Origin: Hyphomicrobium_A sp044507625
GTDB taxonomy: Bacteria; Pseudomonadota; Alphaproteobacteria; Rhizobiales; Hyphomicrobiaceae
Reading direction: 5' to 3'
Length of the DNA stretch: 64,000 nt
Assembly (NCBI GenBank): GCA_044507625.1
Contig: JBIQJE010000001.1
Span: forward strand, 62,001-126,000
How positions within the stretch are numbered: the first letter of the stretch is position 1; every line of letters begins with the position of its first letter. Shown here piece by piece: positions 54,120 to 63,261 of the stretch. Position numbers and translations under genes: made by a program. The notes under the pieces were generated by a model that had not been told where the DNA came from, did not search any database, and worked only from the letters and a program-made list of their open reading frames with translations.

Positions 54120-55541
54120 ATGGCCAGCCAACCGCAACCCATGACGGTCGGAATATATGAAGTGGGAAGCGCCGCCGGCCGCGCCGGCGCGCCGGCTATT
54201 CGAGGCTACCCATCCGCCACGATACCCGTCGCCGGCTCCCCCTTTTCCGCCGACATTCTGATCATTCGCGCCGGCGCAGCGCAGGAGCTGTCAGCTGACG
54301 TTCGCCGCGCCGCGGTCATCGCCCGCACAACCGGCGTCCGCCATATCGTGCTCGCGGTGAAAGCAGCGCCTCAGGCGCCGGAAAGTGCAGTGCCGACGGC
54401 GTTCGAGGCAATGCAAGCCGCCTTCGAGGCGCTTACCCGCAGGCTCGACTTTGCAACCGCCATCACCACCGTCGATTCAGCGGATGCCTCCGCCGATCTC
54501 GGGCGCAGTCCATCGGCACTGGGTGAGCACCTCGCCCAGCTCGCTGCCTCCGAGCCGCCCGCGCGCTCTGGAGCAGCCGAGCCGCTGCCGCCTAGCGAGC
54601 GCTTCGCCGCCCACGTCGCCTGCATTTCAGCCGACGCTCAATTGCTTCCCGGCCGCGAATACCGCCTCCGGCTCGCCGGCAAGGACCTGATCGCAACGGT
54701 CACCGCTATCAAATACCGTCTCGACATCGAAACGCTGCAGCGCCATCCGGCCCGTACCCTGGCACCCGGCGAGGTCGGGGTGTGCACCATCGCAACCGAG
54801 ACGCCGGTGAGCCTCGATCGAGACAGCGACGATGCCGGACGCTTCGAAATCCACAGCCTGACGACCGGCGCACCCATCGCCGCCGGCAACGTGGATTTCG
54901 CCCTTCGCCGCGGGATGAATGTCCACTGGCAGCCGCTCAGCGTCACCAAGGCGTTGCGCGCTTCGCTGAAAGAGCAGCGCCCCTGCGTCGTCTGGTTCAC
55001 CGGGCTTTCGGGCGCCGGCAAGTCCACCGTAGCCAACCTCGTCGAGGGCTGGCTCGCGATGCACGGCTGTCACACGTATCTGCTCGACGGCGACAACATC
55101 CGCCACGGCCTCAACAAGGATCTCGGCTTCACCGCCGTGGACCGTGTCGAGAACATCCGCCGCGTGGGCGAGGTCGCGCGCCTCTTCGTCGACGCCGGCG
55201 TGATCGTTCTGTGCTCCTTCATCTCCCCGTTCCGGGCGGAACGCGCCGCCGTGCGGGGGCTTCTTGACCCGGGCGAGTTCATCGAGGTGCACGTCACCGC
55301 ACCGCTCGCGGTCTGCGAGCAACGCGACCCAAAGGGCCTCTATGCGAAGAGCCGTGCCGGCCAGTTGCCGAACTTCACCGGCATCGATTCCCCCTACGAG
55401 GCGCCGGAGAACCCCGACCTCATCCTCGATACGACGAGCGCGCCCGCCGAGGAGCTCGCCCAGCGCGTCGTCAGCTTGCTGGCAGCGCGGCGGTTAATCA
55501 TGCCAGGCGAAGCCGAACCCCTTGGAGTTGCGGCCCGGTAA
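54120..55541 (+). CDS. Adenylylsulfate kinase fused to a decayed CysN-like domain
   Basis: A 473-residue protein. The C-terminal 190 residues are a complete CysC adenylylsulfate kinase: P-loop GLSGAGKS (295-302), DGDNIRHGLNKDLGF and CSFISPFRAER. Upstream, residues about 165-285 match the C-terminal beta-barrel of CysN (LLPGREYRLRLAGKD, RLDIETLQRHPARTLAPGEVGVC, GNVDFALRRGMNVHWQPLSV). The first 130 residues resemble only a remnant of the GTPase domain: VRRAAVIARTTGVRHIVLAVK aligns with the segment before NKMD, but the nucleotide-binding Lys, DxxG and NKxD motifs are lost. The kinase makes PAPS; no cysD is nearby. ATG 54120 has GGGGAG upstream. Confidence 0.85.
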   Translation: MASQPQPMTVGIYEVGSAAGRAGAPAIRGYPSATIPVAGSPFSADILIIRAGAAQELSADVRRAAVIARTTGVRHIVLAVKAAPQAPESAVPTAFEAMQAAFEALTRRLDFATAITTVDSADASADLGRSPSALGEHLAQLAASEPPARSGAAEPLPPSERFAAHVACISADAQLLPGREYRLRLAGKDLIATVTAIKYRLDIETLQRHPARTLAPGEVGVCTIATETPVSLDRDSDDAGRFEIHSLTTGAPIAAGNVDFALRRGMNVHWQPLSVTKALRASLKEQRPCVVWFTGLSGAGKSTVANLVEGWLAMHGCHTYLLDGDNIRHGLNKDLGFTAVDRVENIRRVGEVARLFVDAGVIVLCSFISPFRAERAAVRGLLDPGEFIEVHVTAPLAVCEQRDPKGLYAKSRAGQLPNFTGIDSPYEAPENPDLILDTTSAPAEELAQRVVSLLAARRLIMPGEAEPLGVAAR

Positions 55542-55682
55542 TCCGGCGCTACGATGCCGAAATGTGACACGCCGCGCCCATCCGTGGCCTGATGATCACA
55601 GTGATCGAATATGTGAACGCCCCGGGTGGTTTGACGGGACCCTTGTGCATAAATTCTCCGCGGCGGGAGAGATTCGTTAACG

Positions 55683-56111
55683 ATGGCAGCGACCTGGCGA
55701 CAGTGGATTGGTGTGGGAAGGGCAGCATTTGTCTGCGCTCTCGCGCTCAATGCCGCCGGTTGCTCCACGATGGCCGATCTAAGCGGCATCCCCCGGCCCG
55801 GATACCAGAAAGACGGCTCCTACGTTCTCAGCGCCCACGAGCACGACCTCGGTTGCCGGGAGCTGCAGGCCCGGCAGGTGAGCCTGCAAACCCAGCTTCA
55901 GGAGCTGCCCACCAAGGCCGTTCAGCAGATGCAGGAGCTGCCGCAGACCGTTGCCGACGCCTGGGCGCGCCTCACCGGCTCGCCCGATCAGGGCATCCCT
56001 GCAATCGCCGAATACAATGAGACCAAGGCCGAAGCGGACGCCGTCAACGCCAGCATCCAGCAGAAGGGCTGCGGCACCTCGGTGGAAACGGCGGGCATCC
56101 GCAGCAACTGA
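55683..56111 (+). CDS. Predicted lipoprotein
   Basis: A 142-residue protein with a lipobox (ALNAAGC, modified Cys about residue 27) after a hydrophobic signal. The mature part is helical and Gln-rich (QARQVSLQTQLQELPTKAVQQM) with two more cysteines. No family is recognised. It is close to the glycosyltransferase-type gene but on the other strand. Confidence 0.7.
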   Translation: MAATWRQWIGVGRAAFVCALALNAAGCSTMADLSGIPRPGYQKDGSYVLSAHEHDLGCRELQARQVSLQTQLQELPTKAVQQMQELPQTVADAWARLTGSPDQGIPAIAEYNETKAEADAVNASIQQKGCGTSVETAGIRSN

Positions 56112-56134
56112 GGCCTCCAGCGCCGGCCTTCAGG

Positions 56135-57187
56135 TCACGGCTTCCGCGGCCGCGTGAAGTCCACCATCAGCCAGCCCACGAGACAGATGCCGCTGAGCAG
56201 CGCCAGAGCGTGCGAGAGGCGCGACGTCGCGATGACGCTGAGGGCCGCAAGAAGCACCAGCCCCAGGTTCACCGCGAAGACGCGCGCAACAATGCCCATC
56301 GTCGTAAAGCCGTTGTCGCGCGCGCGCTGATAGAAGTGCGTGCGGTGCGCAACCCACAGACGCTCCCCGGCGCGCGCGCGGCGCAGCAGTGTGATGCCGG
56401 TGTCGGCGATGAAGTAGAGCGGCAATAGCAGCGCCGCCACGTGGTGGCCGGAGGCCGCCATAACGATCAAAAGCCAGGCAAGCAATAAGCCGATCGGCAG
56501 ACTGCCCGTGTCGCCCATGAAGAGCCGCGCCACGGGCCGGTTGAATGGAGCAAAGCCCAGCATCGCGCCGTTCAGCGCCAGCGCCACGACGAGCGCCTCG
56601 GGCGGTAGCGTACCCAGCGCTCCGACGATGGCGACGCCCGCGGTGACGGGCACCACCTCCACCACCATCATCCAGTCGATTCCGTCCATGAAGTTGACGA
56701 GATTGACGAACCACAGCGCGCCGAAGAACAGAAGCCCGCGCTCCAGCCAAAGCGGCATCGCTGGAAGTGCCCGTAATTCGCCGGGCAGCGCCGTCAGCAT
56801 GATGACGACGGCAAGTGCCTGCACCCCGAACTTGCTGGCCGCTCCGAGGTGGCGCAGATCATCGACGGCGCCGAGCGCCATCAGCATCAGCGCGGCGATG
56901 ACCACGATCATCACCTGGCTCTGCACCTCCGGCGCGAATATGCCGGATGCAAGCACCGCGATCGCGGTTGAAGCGAACGTTCCGGCGCAGATGCCGAGCC
57001 CGCCCCACTGCGGGGTCGGCGCCGTGTGCGAGGACCGGTGCGTCGGCACCGCGACCGCAAAGTTCCCGAACAGGGGCGATAGCCCGCGCAGCACGAGCAC
57101 GCACACGACGAGTGCACCGAGCCAGATGATGGCAGGAAGAGCGCCGATATCGGACCAGGGATCGGCAGCGCCGGCGGCGACGGGCAT
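56135..57187 (-). CDS. WecA/MraY-family sugar-phosphate transferase
   Basis: A 350-residue polytopic protein with about ten helices and the family motifs: GAVDDLRHL (DD metal site), NLVNFMDGID (NxxNFxDG) and VAHRTHFYQRARDNG (basic loop). It would transfer a GlcNAc- or similar sugar-1-phosphate to undecaprenyl phosphate at the inner membrane, the first step in O-antigen-like or exopolysaccharide synthesis. The neighbouring epimerase and isomerase fit a polysaccharide role. The start at 57187 gives a hydrophilic leader and then the first helix. Confidence 0.9.
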   Translation of the reverse strand: MPVAAGAADPWSDIGALPAIIWLGALVVCVLVLRGLSPLFGNFAVAVPTHRSSHTAPTPQWGGLGICAGTFASTAIAVLASGIFAPEVQSQVMIVVIAALMLMALGAVDDLRHLGAASKFGVQALAVVIMLTALPGELRALPAMPLWLERGLLFFGALWFVNLVNFMDGIDWMMVVEVVPVTAGVAIVGALGTLPPEALVVALALNGAMLGFAPFNRPVARLFMGDTGSLPIGLLLAWLLIVMAASGHHVAALLLPLYFIADTGITLLRRARAGERLWVAHRTHFYQRARDNGFTTMGIVARVFAVNLGLVLLAALSVIATSRLSHALALLSGICLVGWLMVDFTRPRKP

Positions 57188-57449
57188 CGGATGTGGCTCC
57201 CCCGCTATCGCCCATGAACGGCACGCGCGTGCTTTGGGCGGGGTCGATGAGGACAGACGCGACGAAATTAATCCGACGCATTAATACATGAGTGTAACTT
57301 GCTGAAATCATTCACGTCGAAGCCTGAGACGGCACGGCGCCGAATCCACGAAGCCCATGGTCGGGCCGACGTCCATTCCAGCCGTTTGCGATCCATTTCC
57401 GGCGCGCGCGGGCAATGGCTTAGATCATCGACGGAAACGGCGCAAACGC
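57188..57449. other. Intergenic region after the WecA-like gene start
   Basis: No gene is supported. A short minus-strand frame at 57268-57498 has a signal-like N-terminus but no ribosome binding site and overlaps the terminator of the sox operon. Confidence 0.4.
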
Positions 57450-57482
57450 AAAAAAAAGCGCCCGCATGACAATGACCGGGCG
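57450..57482 (-). terminator. Rho-independent terminator of the sox operon
   Basis: Stem CGCCCG / CGGGCG with a 12-nt loop, followed on the minus strand by seven to eight T residues, about 125 nt past the stop of the thioredoxin gene. Confidence 0.6.
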
Positions 57483-57606
57483 GATGTTCGACTGTCATGC
57501 TTGCGCGATGGATGCGCGGGCAAACGCAGAGCGCGGTCGATCATAAAGTCGAACGTTGCAGACGCGCACCGCTATCGAAAACGCTAGGCCGCAAAACCGG
57601 AGCCAA

Positions 57607-58050
57607 TTACGGCATGATCGGCGCTCGCGGTTGGGCCCGAAAATCCCCCTTGGTCTGCGAAGAAGGGATCTGGGACAGCATCTGCGCCAGCATCTCCCAG
57701 AAAAAGCTCTCCCCCGGATAGCCGACGATACGATCGATCTCCCTGCCGTCATCCACCAGAATGAAGGTCGGCGTGATCGTGACGGGCTTTCGAACATACG
57801 CAGGCAGCGCATCCCCCAGCCTTACCTCACGCAAGGTCGCGGCTCTGCCCTCCGCGCTCGAAGCGTATTTGGCGCCGACTTCCTTATCCCAGCGCGCGCA
57901 CCACGAACAGCCGGGCTGGCGGACCATGATCAGTTCCGCGGCCGCCGCGCGAGCTGCGGACCACGTAAGCGGTGCACAGATCGTAAGGAGAAAAAGGAAT
58001 CCCCAACCCGCGTCCCGCATGGTCCGCGCAATTCCTGTGGCAGCGGTCAT
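57607..58050 (-). CDS. Periplasmic thioredoxin-like protein of the SoxS/SoxW type
   Basis: A 147-residue protein with a signal peptide and a thioredoxin-like fold with CSWC (QPGCSWCARWDKEV) and the cis-Pro region ITPTFILVDDG. SoxS and SoxW are periplasmic thioredoxins that keep Sox proteins reduced. ATG 58050 overlaps the soxX stop (ATGA), showing translational coupling. A longer frame to 58293 overlaps soxX and is not used. Confidence 0.8.
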   Translation of the reverse strand: MTAATGIARTMRDAGWGFLFLLTICAPLTWSAARAAAAELIMVRQPGCSWCARWDKEVGAKYASSAEGRAATLREVRLGDALPAYVRKPVTITPTFILVDDGREIDRIVGYPGESFFWEMLAQMLSQIPSSQTKGDFRAQPRAPIMP

Positions 58051-58712
58051 TTGTTGACGGGGCTTTCCACGTCGAACAGATAGGCGATGACATCCTTGAT
58101 CTGCTTCTCCGACAGAAAGCCGTGCACGCCGAAGCGGGGCATCATGGAGCACGGCAGCGACGCCTGCGAATTGTAGACCTTCGCATATGCTTGCTTGGCG
58201 GCGTCTAAGCTGAATTCTCGAAGCTTGCCATATTCGGACAAGCTCGGCCCCAACGTACCGTAAGACACTTCCGTCTTCGCCATTTGATGACATGCATAGC
58301 AGTTGCCGCCGCGCGCAGCGTCGGGCGCATCGCTGAATTGCCCGCCACGGCCGTTCTGCGCGATCTTCTCACCCTCCTGCCAGTCCCCTAGCAGCGTGCC
58401 ATCCGCCGGATAGACGACCGTGGACGCCTCGCGCGCCATGATCGCCGCGGCGACGTCTTCGGGAGGCGCATTGCGAAACTGAGAGCAGACGGCCTGCGTC
58501 TCGTCCTGCTGCAGGCGCTTTCTCCATTCGCCATCAGCACCAGACCACATGTCGCGCACATAACGCTCGACGGTCGCCGCGTCGGGCCGGGACGCCCCAG
58601 TGTCGTCCGCCGCTGCCGGCGCCGTTGCGCAAAGCGCTGCAACAATCGGCCACGCCAGCGCGCGACGGAGCCCGCTAGCGTTTGATCGAAGGAACATTGA
58701 GCGTTCCGCCAT
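58047..58712 (-). CDS. soxX: SoxX, monoheme cytochrome c subunit of SoxAX
   Basis: A 221-residue precursor with a signal peptide (AALCATAPAAADD) and a single heme site CYACH in GGNCYACHQM, with a Met ligand in the MMPRFGVHGFLSE segment. SoxX pairs with SoxA to attach sulfur substrates to the SoxYZ carrier in the periplasm. The frame overlaps the end of soxA by 38 bp; ATG 58697 would remove most of that overlap. Confidence 0.88.
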   Translation of the reverse strand: MAERSMFLRSNASGLRRALAWPIVAALCATAPAAADDTGASRPDAATVERYVRDMWSGADGEWRKRLQQDETQAVCSQFRNAPPEDVAAAIMAREASTVVYPADGTLLGDWQEGEKIAQNGRGGQFSDAPDAARGGNCYACHQMAKTEVSYGTLGPSLSEYGKLREFSLDAAKQAYAKVYNSQASLPCSMMPRFGVHGFLSEKQIKDVIAYLFDVESPVNK

Positions 58713-59502
58713 CTGCCTGCTTCGCCAGATAAATCATGAGTGCCGTCAAGCCCTCCGAGCCGAATTCCGGTGGCGGCATACGCATTTGCCGATAGCAATC
58801 CCAGAGGCGGTTCTGCATCGTGCGCGTCTGGCTTTGGGAGACGCGATACGTCGGCCACGATCCCATCGTCGCGCGCGCGTCAGGCCCCGGTTTCGTCAAG
58901 TTGGGCAACTGCGTCGTACGTATCCGCGCGCCATCGGAGCTATGGCAGGTTGCGCACGAGAAATCGAGCAGAGAACCGCGGCGATAGAACAGAGCCTCCC
59001 CTATGGCGTAGGCTTCGCGCTCTTGCGGATCGTCAAGTGGAATATGGAACGTCATGCCGCTCGACTTGTTGGCGATGAAGGCAACGAGATCTTCCAGATC
59101 CGAAGCCGTCCCCGGCGTTCCGAATTTGCGCGACAGTATTTCCTTCGTGTCGAGGCCCTGGATCCGCTCCATGCACCACAGCAGCCGCTGCTCCAGATCC
59201 ATCACCTGACCGGCGTCGGCAAAATAGCGGGGAAGCTCCGCATAGGCGCCCTCGAGCACGCCCGGCCCCTTGCCCAGATCGCACGTCTCGAGCGAAACAT
59301 TTTTCTGCCCGCGCGCAAGCGCCCATAAAGATTCACCGCGATCGACATTCAGGAAGGCCGGATTGGCCATAGGATCATCGATCATCTCGCGGTAGCGCTT
59401 GATCTCTTCCTCTGCATCGTCGGCTGCGCGCAGTGCCCCCGTTACCGACCCCAGCAACAGCACCGCCGCGATAAGTGCAGAAAGAAGAATGCGCTGATGC
59501 AT
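58675..59502 (-). CDS. soxA: SoxA, cytochrome c subunit of SoxAX, monoheme type
   Basis: A 275-residue precursor with a signal peptide (LLLGSVTGALRAA). Only one heme site, CATCH (183-187), is present. The N-terminal heme site of triheme SoxAX forms is replaced by Cys74 and Cys110, likely a disulfide, as in the diheme SoxAX of Starkeya. Cys236 in NRLWDCYRQM is the candidate Cys ligand of the active-site heme, known to be a persulfide in SoxA. ATG 59502 (MHQRILL) fits the signal peptide. It is first in the soxA-soxX-thioredoxin operon. Confidence 0.88.
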   Translation of the reverse strand: MHQRILLSALIAAVLLLGSVTGALRAADDAEEEIKRYREMIDDPMANPAFLNVDRGESLWALARGQKNVSLETCDLGKGPGVLEGAYAELPRYFADAGQVMDLEQRLLWCMERIQGLDTKEILSRKFGTPGTASDLEDLVAFIANKSSGMTFHIPLDDPQEREAYAIGEALFYRRGSLLDFSCATCHSSDGARIRTTQLPNLTKPGPDARATMGSWPTYRVSQSQTRTMQNRLWDCYRQMRMPPPEFGSEGLTALMIYLAKQADGGTLNVPSIKR

Positions 59503-59716
59503 GCCGTCTCGATGTTTTCCGAGCGTGCGCCGAGAGCCTGCCGGCACGGTTGTCGTTTCGCGTCAGTAAAACGCGGGCAGCCGCCAACGACAAATTGGAT
59601 CGGTGAATAACAGCAATTCGCATTTCGAATGATGCCAGCGCTATTGCGCATTTCCATCGCCAGTTCGGCACACGTACACTGCGCAAACGTCCAACGCTGA
59701 TGAAGGAAAATTGCCG

Positions 59717-60766
59717 ATGCGCGGCTCGATCTTCTTGTCGCTTGCGATCTGTATCGCGCTTGCAGGACCGCTCCCGGCTGCGGCCAACAGCGATGGCCAC
59801 CACAACGGGCACCCTCAGCGCGCGCAGCTCACGGTTCTCTTCGATGCTTTTGGGAGAGATCCGACGCTGCGGAAGGATTGGGGATATGCGGCGCTGATAG
59901 AAGTGGGCGGACGGCGGATCCTGTTCGATACGGGCAACAACCCGGACGTCTTCGCGCACAATGTAAAGGCCCTCGGCATCGACCTCGAGACGATCGATTT
60001 CGCGGTCATGTCGCACCGCCACGGCGATCACATTGCCGGGCTGTCCCATCTCCTATCCGTCAATCCGGGCGTGCGGATCTTCGCACCGAAGGAGAGCTTC
60101 GGCGTGTTTGGCGGCGCGCAATCCGCCACGTTCTACCGGCGAAGCGCGGCGCTGCCTCTAGACCGGCGCTATTTCGATGGCGAACCCGCCGAGACGCTCA
60201 GATTCGGCCGGGCGTGGCCCTCCGCGAACATAGAGCTTATCGATCGGACGACGGAAATCGCCCCCGGCGTGCACGTCATCGCCCTCGTATCGGACAAGCC
60301 GGGCACGCTCGAGATGAAGGAGCTCTCGCTCGCGATCGAGACGCCGGAAGGGATTGTCCTGGTGGTGGGATGCTCGCACCCCGGAATCGGCCGCATCGTC
60401 GAGGCGGCACGCCGGATCGATCCTCGCATCCACTTGATTGCGGGCGGCTTCCATCTCGTCACGGCTTCAGATGAGGAAATCGCCCGTGAGCTTGCGCGGC
60501 TGAGAAATGACTACGACGTTGCCTGGATCGCCGCCGGCCATTGCACCGGTGAACCCACCTTCGCCGCGCTGGCACGCATTTTCGCTGAGCGCGATCTTTA
60601 TGCGGGCGTGGGAACGACGATCTCGCTAGGGCCAAATCCGCGCGCCGAAGCTCCCGGCCGCACCAGGCAGACACGCAGCGACGGCGATATTGAGACCTAT
60701 CGCGCCGCCCTGCGCAATACGCTCATACGCCTCGGCGGTCCTCCGCGGGAGCGGCTGGACCGCTGA
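59717..60766 (+). CDS. Exported MBL-fold metallohydrolase
   Basis: A 349-residue protein with a signal peptide (LAICIALAGPLPAAA) and the metallo-beta-lactamase motif SHRHGDH, plus DTGNNPDVFAHN and ASDEEIA. Its closest relatives by eye are MBL-fold proteins annotated as dihydropterin-type beta-ribofuranosylaminobenzene phosphate synthase-like enzymes. ATG 59717 has AAGGA 10 bp upstream; TTG 59711 is an alternative. It lies between soxA and the lysR gene. A role in sulfur compound hydrolysis (for example persulfide or thioester) is possible but unproven. Confidence 0.8.
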   Translation: MRGSIFLSLAICIALAGPLPAAANSDGHHNGHPQRAQLTVLFDAFGRDPTLRKDWGYAALIEVGGRRILFDTGNNPDVFAHNVKALGIDLETIDFAVMSHRHGDHIAGLSHLLSVNPGVRIFAPKESFGVFGGAQSATFYRRSAALPLDRRYFDGEPAETLRFGRAWPSANIELIDRTTEIAPGVHVIALVSDKPGTLEMKELSLAIETPEGIVLVVGCSHPGIGRIVEAARRIDPRIHLIAGGFHLVTASDEEIARELARLRNDYDVAWIAAGHCTGEPTFAALARIFAERDLYAGVGTTISLGPNPRAEAPGRTRQTRSDGDIETYRAALRNTLIRLGGPPRERLDR

Positions 60767-60772
60767 GCGGCC

Positions 60773-61723
60773 TCACAGGCACCAGTCGTAAACCGGAACC
60801 GCCGTCGCGGCGCGCCGACTGCCCGGCGACGGAATTTTCGCTTCCTGCAGCGTTCCCCAGATCTGGTTGAAGACGGCCGCGGGAATCGTACTCGGCTTGC
60901 CGACCGCATAATATTCGATCAGCGCCGGCTCACCTTTTTCGACGATCGGCATTGCATAGGCGCGCGCCGTCTCCGGCACCTTGGATGCTGGCAGAATGCC
61001 GGAGCCGAGCCCAAGATCTGCCCACTCCGTCACCGCGGTATAACTGCTCGCTTCGCCGAGATAGCGATTGAGCCCATAGCCGTTGTCGTCGAACAGGCGC
61101 TTCGTGACCTGTGCCAATCCGCACGCGTTCGGAACCAGCACGAATTGCTCCTGCGCGATCTCGCCGACCGACACGCGGCTCGCGTGCGACCAGGACAGGC
61201 GCTTGTCCTTGCGCGGAATGAAGAAGAGCGGCTCGCTGTGAATGTGATGGAGCATCGCATCGGGAACGACGCTGGAGCGAAGATCCAGCGGCGCGAGAAT
61301 GATGTCGAGCTGCGCCCGGCGCATCTGCTCGCAGAGTTCGAGCAGATTGCTCTCACAGTAGATGATTTCGATGTCCGGAAGCTGGTTCTTCGCAGCTTCG
61401 AAGACCGTTTCCGCTAGCCTCACCCCGACGCACGGCGAGATTCCAATCCTCACGTGCAGCAGGTTTTCCGATTGCTTCGCCAGCTCGCGCACGCGCTCGA
61501 ACGCGTTCAGTGCTTCGAGTATCGACGGCAGGATACGTTCGCCGAAGGCCGTGAGCGCAACGCTGCGCGTCGTCCGTCGAAAGATTCGATGGCCGAGATC
61601 GGCCTCGAGCTGAGCGATACCGTTGGACAACGTCGGTTGCGTGACCGAACAGCACGAAGCCGCGGCGACGAACGAGCCTTCCTGGACGAGAGCCCGCACG
61701 TACCTGAGTTGCTGAAGGTTCAT
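60773..61723 (-). CDS. LysR-family regulator, divergent to mtoX
   Basis: A 316-residue protein with N-terminal winged helix (LQQLRYVRALVQEGSFVAAASCCSVTQPTLSNGIAQLEADLG) and a C-terminal effector domain. LysR genes lie typically next to the genes they control; here it faces mtoX across 251 bp. It is also convergent with the MBL gene (6 bp). The effector may be methanethiol or an organosulfur product; that is inference. Confidence 0.9.
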   Translation of the reverse strand: MNLQQLRYVRALVQEGSFVAAASCCSVTQPTLSNGIAQLEADLGHRIFRRTTRSVALTAFGERILPSILEALNAFERVRELAKQSENLLHVRIGISPCVGVRLAETVFEAAKNQLPDIEIIYCESNLLELCEQMRRAQLDIILAPLDLRSSVVPDAMLHHIHSEPLFFIPRKDKRLSWSHASRVSVGEIAQEQFVLVPNACGLAQVTKRLFDDNGYGLNRYLGEASSYTAVTEWADLGLGSGILPASKVPETARAYAMPIVEKGEPALIEYYAVGKPSTIPAAVFNQIWGTLQEAKIPSPGSRRAATAVPVYDWCL

Positions 61724-61941
61724 CGTGTAGCCTCAGAGCGCATGTTTTACGTTTGTTCGACTAACGACTCCTCGCGCCCACAGGCCGATTTGAAGCATAA
61801 TCACCTATGAAACAGGCCAATGGGAGCAAGACGTTTCGGCACTGCCTCGATCTATAGAACCATTGAATGGTCGCCATTGGCAAATAGAATTTCACTTCCA
61901 TTAATCCGGAGAGGTAGCATCGCTAACGTTCTGAAACTGGA

Positions 61942-61960
61942 ACCGTTGGTTAGCAACGGT
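61942..61960. promoter_or_regulatory. Inverted repeat ACCGTTG-N5-CAACGGT just upstream of mtoX
   Basis: Perfect 7-bp arms around GTTAG, ending 14 bp before the GTG start of mtoX and just before the AGGAGG ribosome binding site. Its position near the transcript start could make it an operator or a leader hairpin. Confidence 0.45.
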
Positions 61961-61974
61961 CGAGGAGGAAACTG

Positions 61975-63258
61975 GTGGGAAAGCTACTGAAATCAAGCGT
62001 TTGTGCTCTGGCTATGCTTGCGGCCGGGCCGTCTGTCACGATCGCGGACGAGACCTGCAACTCGCCGTTCACGTCCGCGCTGATTACCGGACAGGAAGAC
62101 TATCTGCACGTGTGGACGTTGGGCCAGGTCGGCGTCGGCGATGAGTCCGACAAGCTCGTGACCATCGACGTTCAGCCGAACTCCCCGACGTACGGCAAAG
62201 TCGTCCACTCCGTCTCCGTCGGCGGCCGTGGCGAAGCCCATCACACTGGCTTCACCGATGACCGCCGCTACCTGTGGGCAGGCCGTCTCGACGACAACAA
62301 GATCTTCGTCTTCGATCTCATCGATCCGGCCAAGCCGAAGATCGTCAAAACCATCACCGACTTCGCAGACAAGACTGGATTCGTCGGCCCGCACACGTTC
62401 TACGCTACGCCTGGCCGCATGATGATCCAGGCGCTGTCGAACGTGAAGACGCATGACGGCCAGACGGGCATCGCCGTTTACAACAACGCCGGCGACCTCG
62501 TATCGACCCACGCCATGCCGCTGGTCAATGGTGGCGACGGCTACGGCTATGACATCGGTATCAACCCGGCCAAGAACGTGATGCTGACATCCAGCTTCAC
62601 CGGCTGGACGAACTACATGATGGACATGGGCCAGATGATCAAGGATCCCGAGGCGATGAAGCGCTTCGGCAAGTCCATGGTCATGTGGGACTTCAAGTCC
62701 ATGAAGCCGATCAAGACCATGGAGGTCCCAGGCGCACCGCTCGAGATCCGCTGGTCTCTGAAGCCTGAGGACAACTGGGCCATCACGGCAACGGCGCTGA
62801 CCTCGAAGCTTTGGCTCATCAAGCAGGACGAGAAGGGCGAGTGGCAGGCGAAGGACGTCGGCACCATCGGCGATCCGTCCAAGATCCCGCTGCCGGTCGA
62901 CATCTCGATCACCGCCGACGCGAAAGGTCTTTGGGTCAACACGTTCCTGGATGGCACCACGCGCTTCTACGATCTGACCAACCCGGAAGCTCCGAAGGAG
63001 GTCTACTCGAAGAAGATGGGAAGCCAGGTCAACATGGTCTCTCAGAGCTTCGACGGCAAGCGCGTCTACTTCACCACTTCGCTGCTGGCGAACTGGGACA
63101 AGAAGGGTGACGACAACGAGCAGTGGCTGCGCGCCTTCGACTGGGATGGCAAGGAGCTCGTCGAGAAGTTCTCCGTCGACTTCCGCGCTGAGAACTTGGG
63201 CCGCGCCCATCACATGAAGTTCTCTGCCAAGACCAAAGCTGCGGCTCTCGGAGAGTAA
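61975..63258 (+). CDS. mtoX: Methanethiol oxidase (SBP56 family)
   Basis: A 427-residue protein with a signal peptide (LAMLAAGPSVTIADE) and the SBP56 beta-propeller sequence, including VSVGGRGEAHHTGFTDDRRYLWAGRLDDNKIFVFDL and GRAHHMKFSAKTKAAA at the C-terminus. SBP56 proteins of Hyphomicrobium oxidise methanethiol to formaldehyde, sulfide and hydrogen peroxide with copper; the histidine-rich AHHTGF segment may bind metal. GTG 61975 is preceded by GAGGAGG at good spacing. It is followed 3 bp later by the SCO1-type gene. Confidence 0.92.
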   Translation: MGKLLKSSVCALAMLAAGPSVTIADETCNSPFTSALITGQEDYLHVWTLGQVGVGDESDKLVTIDVQPNSPTYGKVVHSVSVGGRGEAHHTGFTDDRRYLWAGRLDDNKIFVFDLIDPAKPKIVKTITDFADKTGFVGPHTFYATPGRMMIQALSNVKTHDGQTGIAVYNNAGDLVSTHAMPLVNGGDGYGYDIGINPAKNVMLTSSFTGWTNYMMDMGQMIKDPEAMKRFGKSMVMWDFKSMKPIKTMEVPGAPLEIRWSLKPEDNWAITATALTSKLWLIKQDEKGEWQAKDVGTIGDPSKIPLPVDISITADAKGLWVNTFLDGTTRFYDLTNPEAPKEVYSKKMGSQVNMVSQSFDGKRVYFTTSLLANWDKKGDDNEQWLRAFDWDGKELVEKFSVDFRAENLGRAHHMKFSAKTKAAALGE

Positions 63259-63261
63259 GCG

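Noticed and set aside
57268..57498. 76-codon minus-strand frame
   Set aside because: No Shine-Dalgarno, overlaps the terminator after the sox operon, and no likeness to a known protein.
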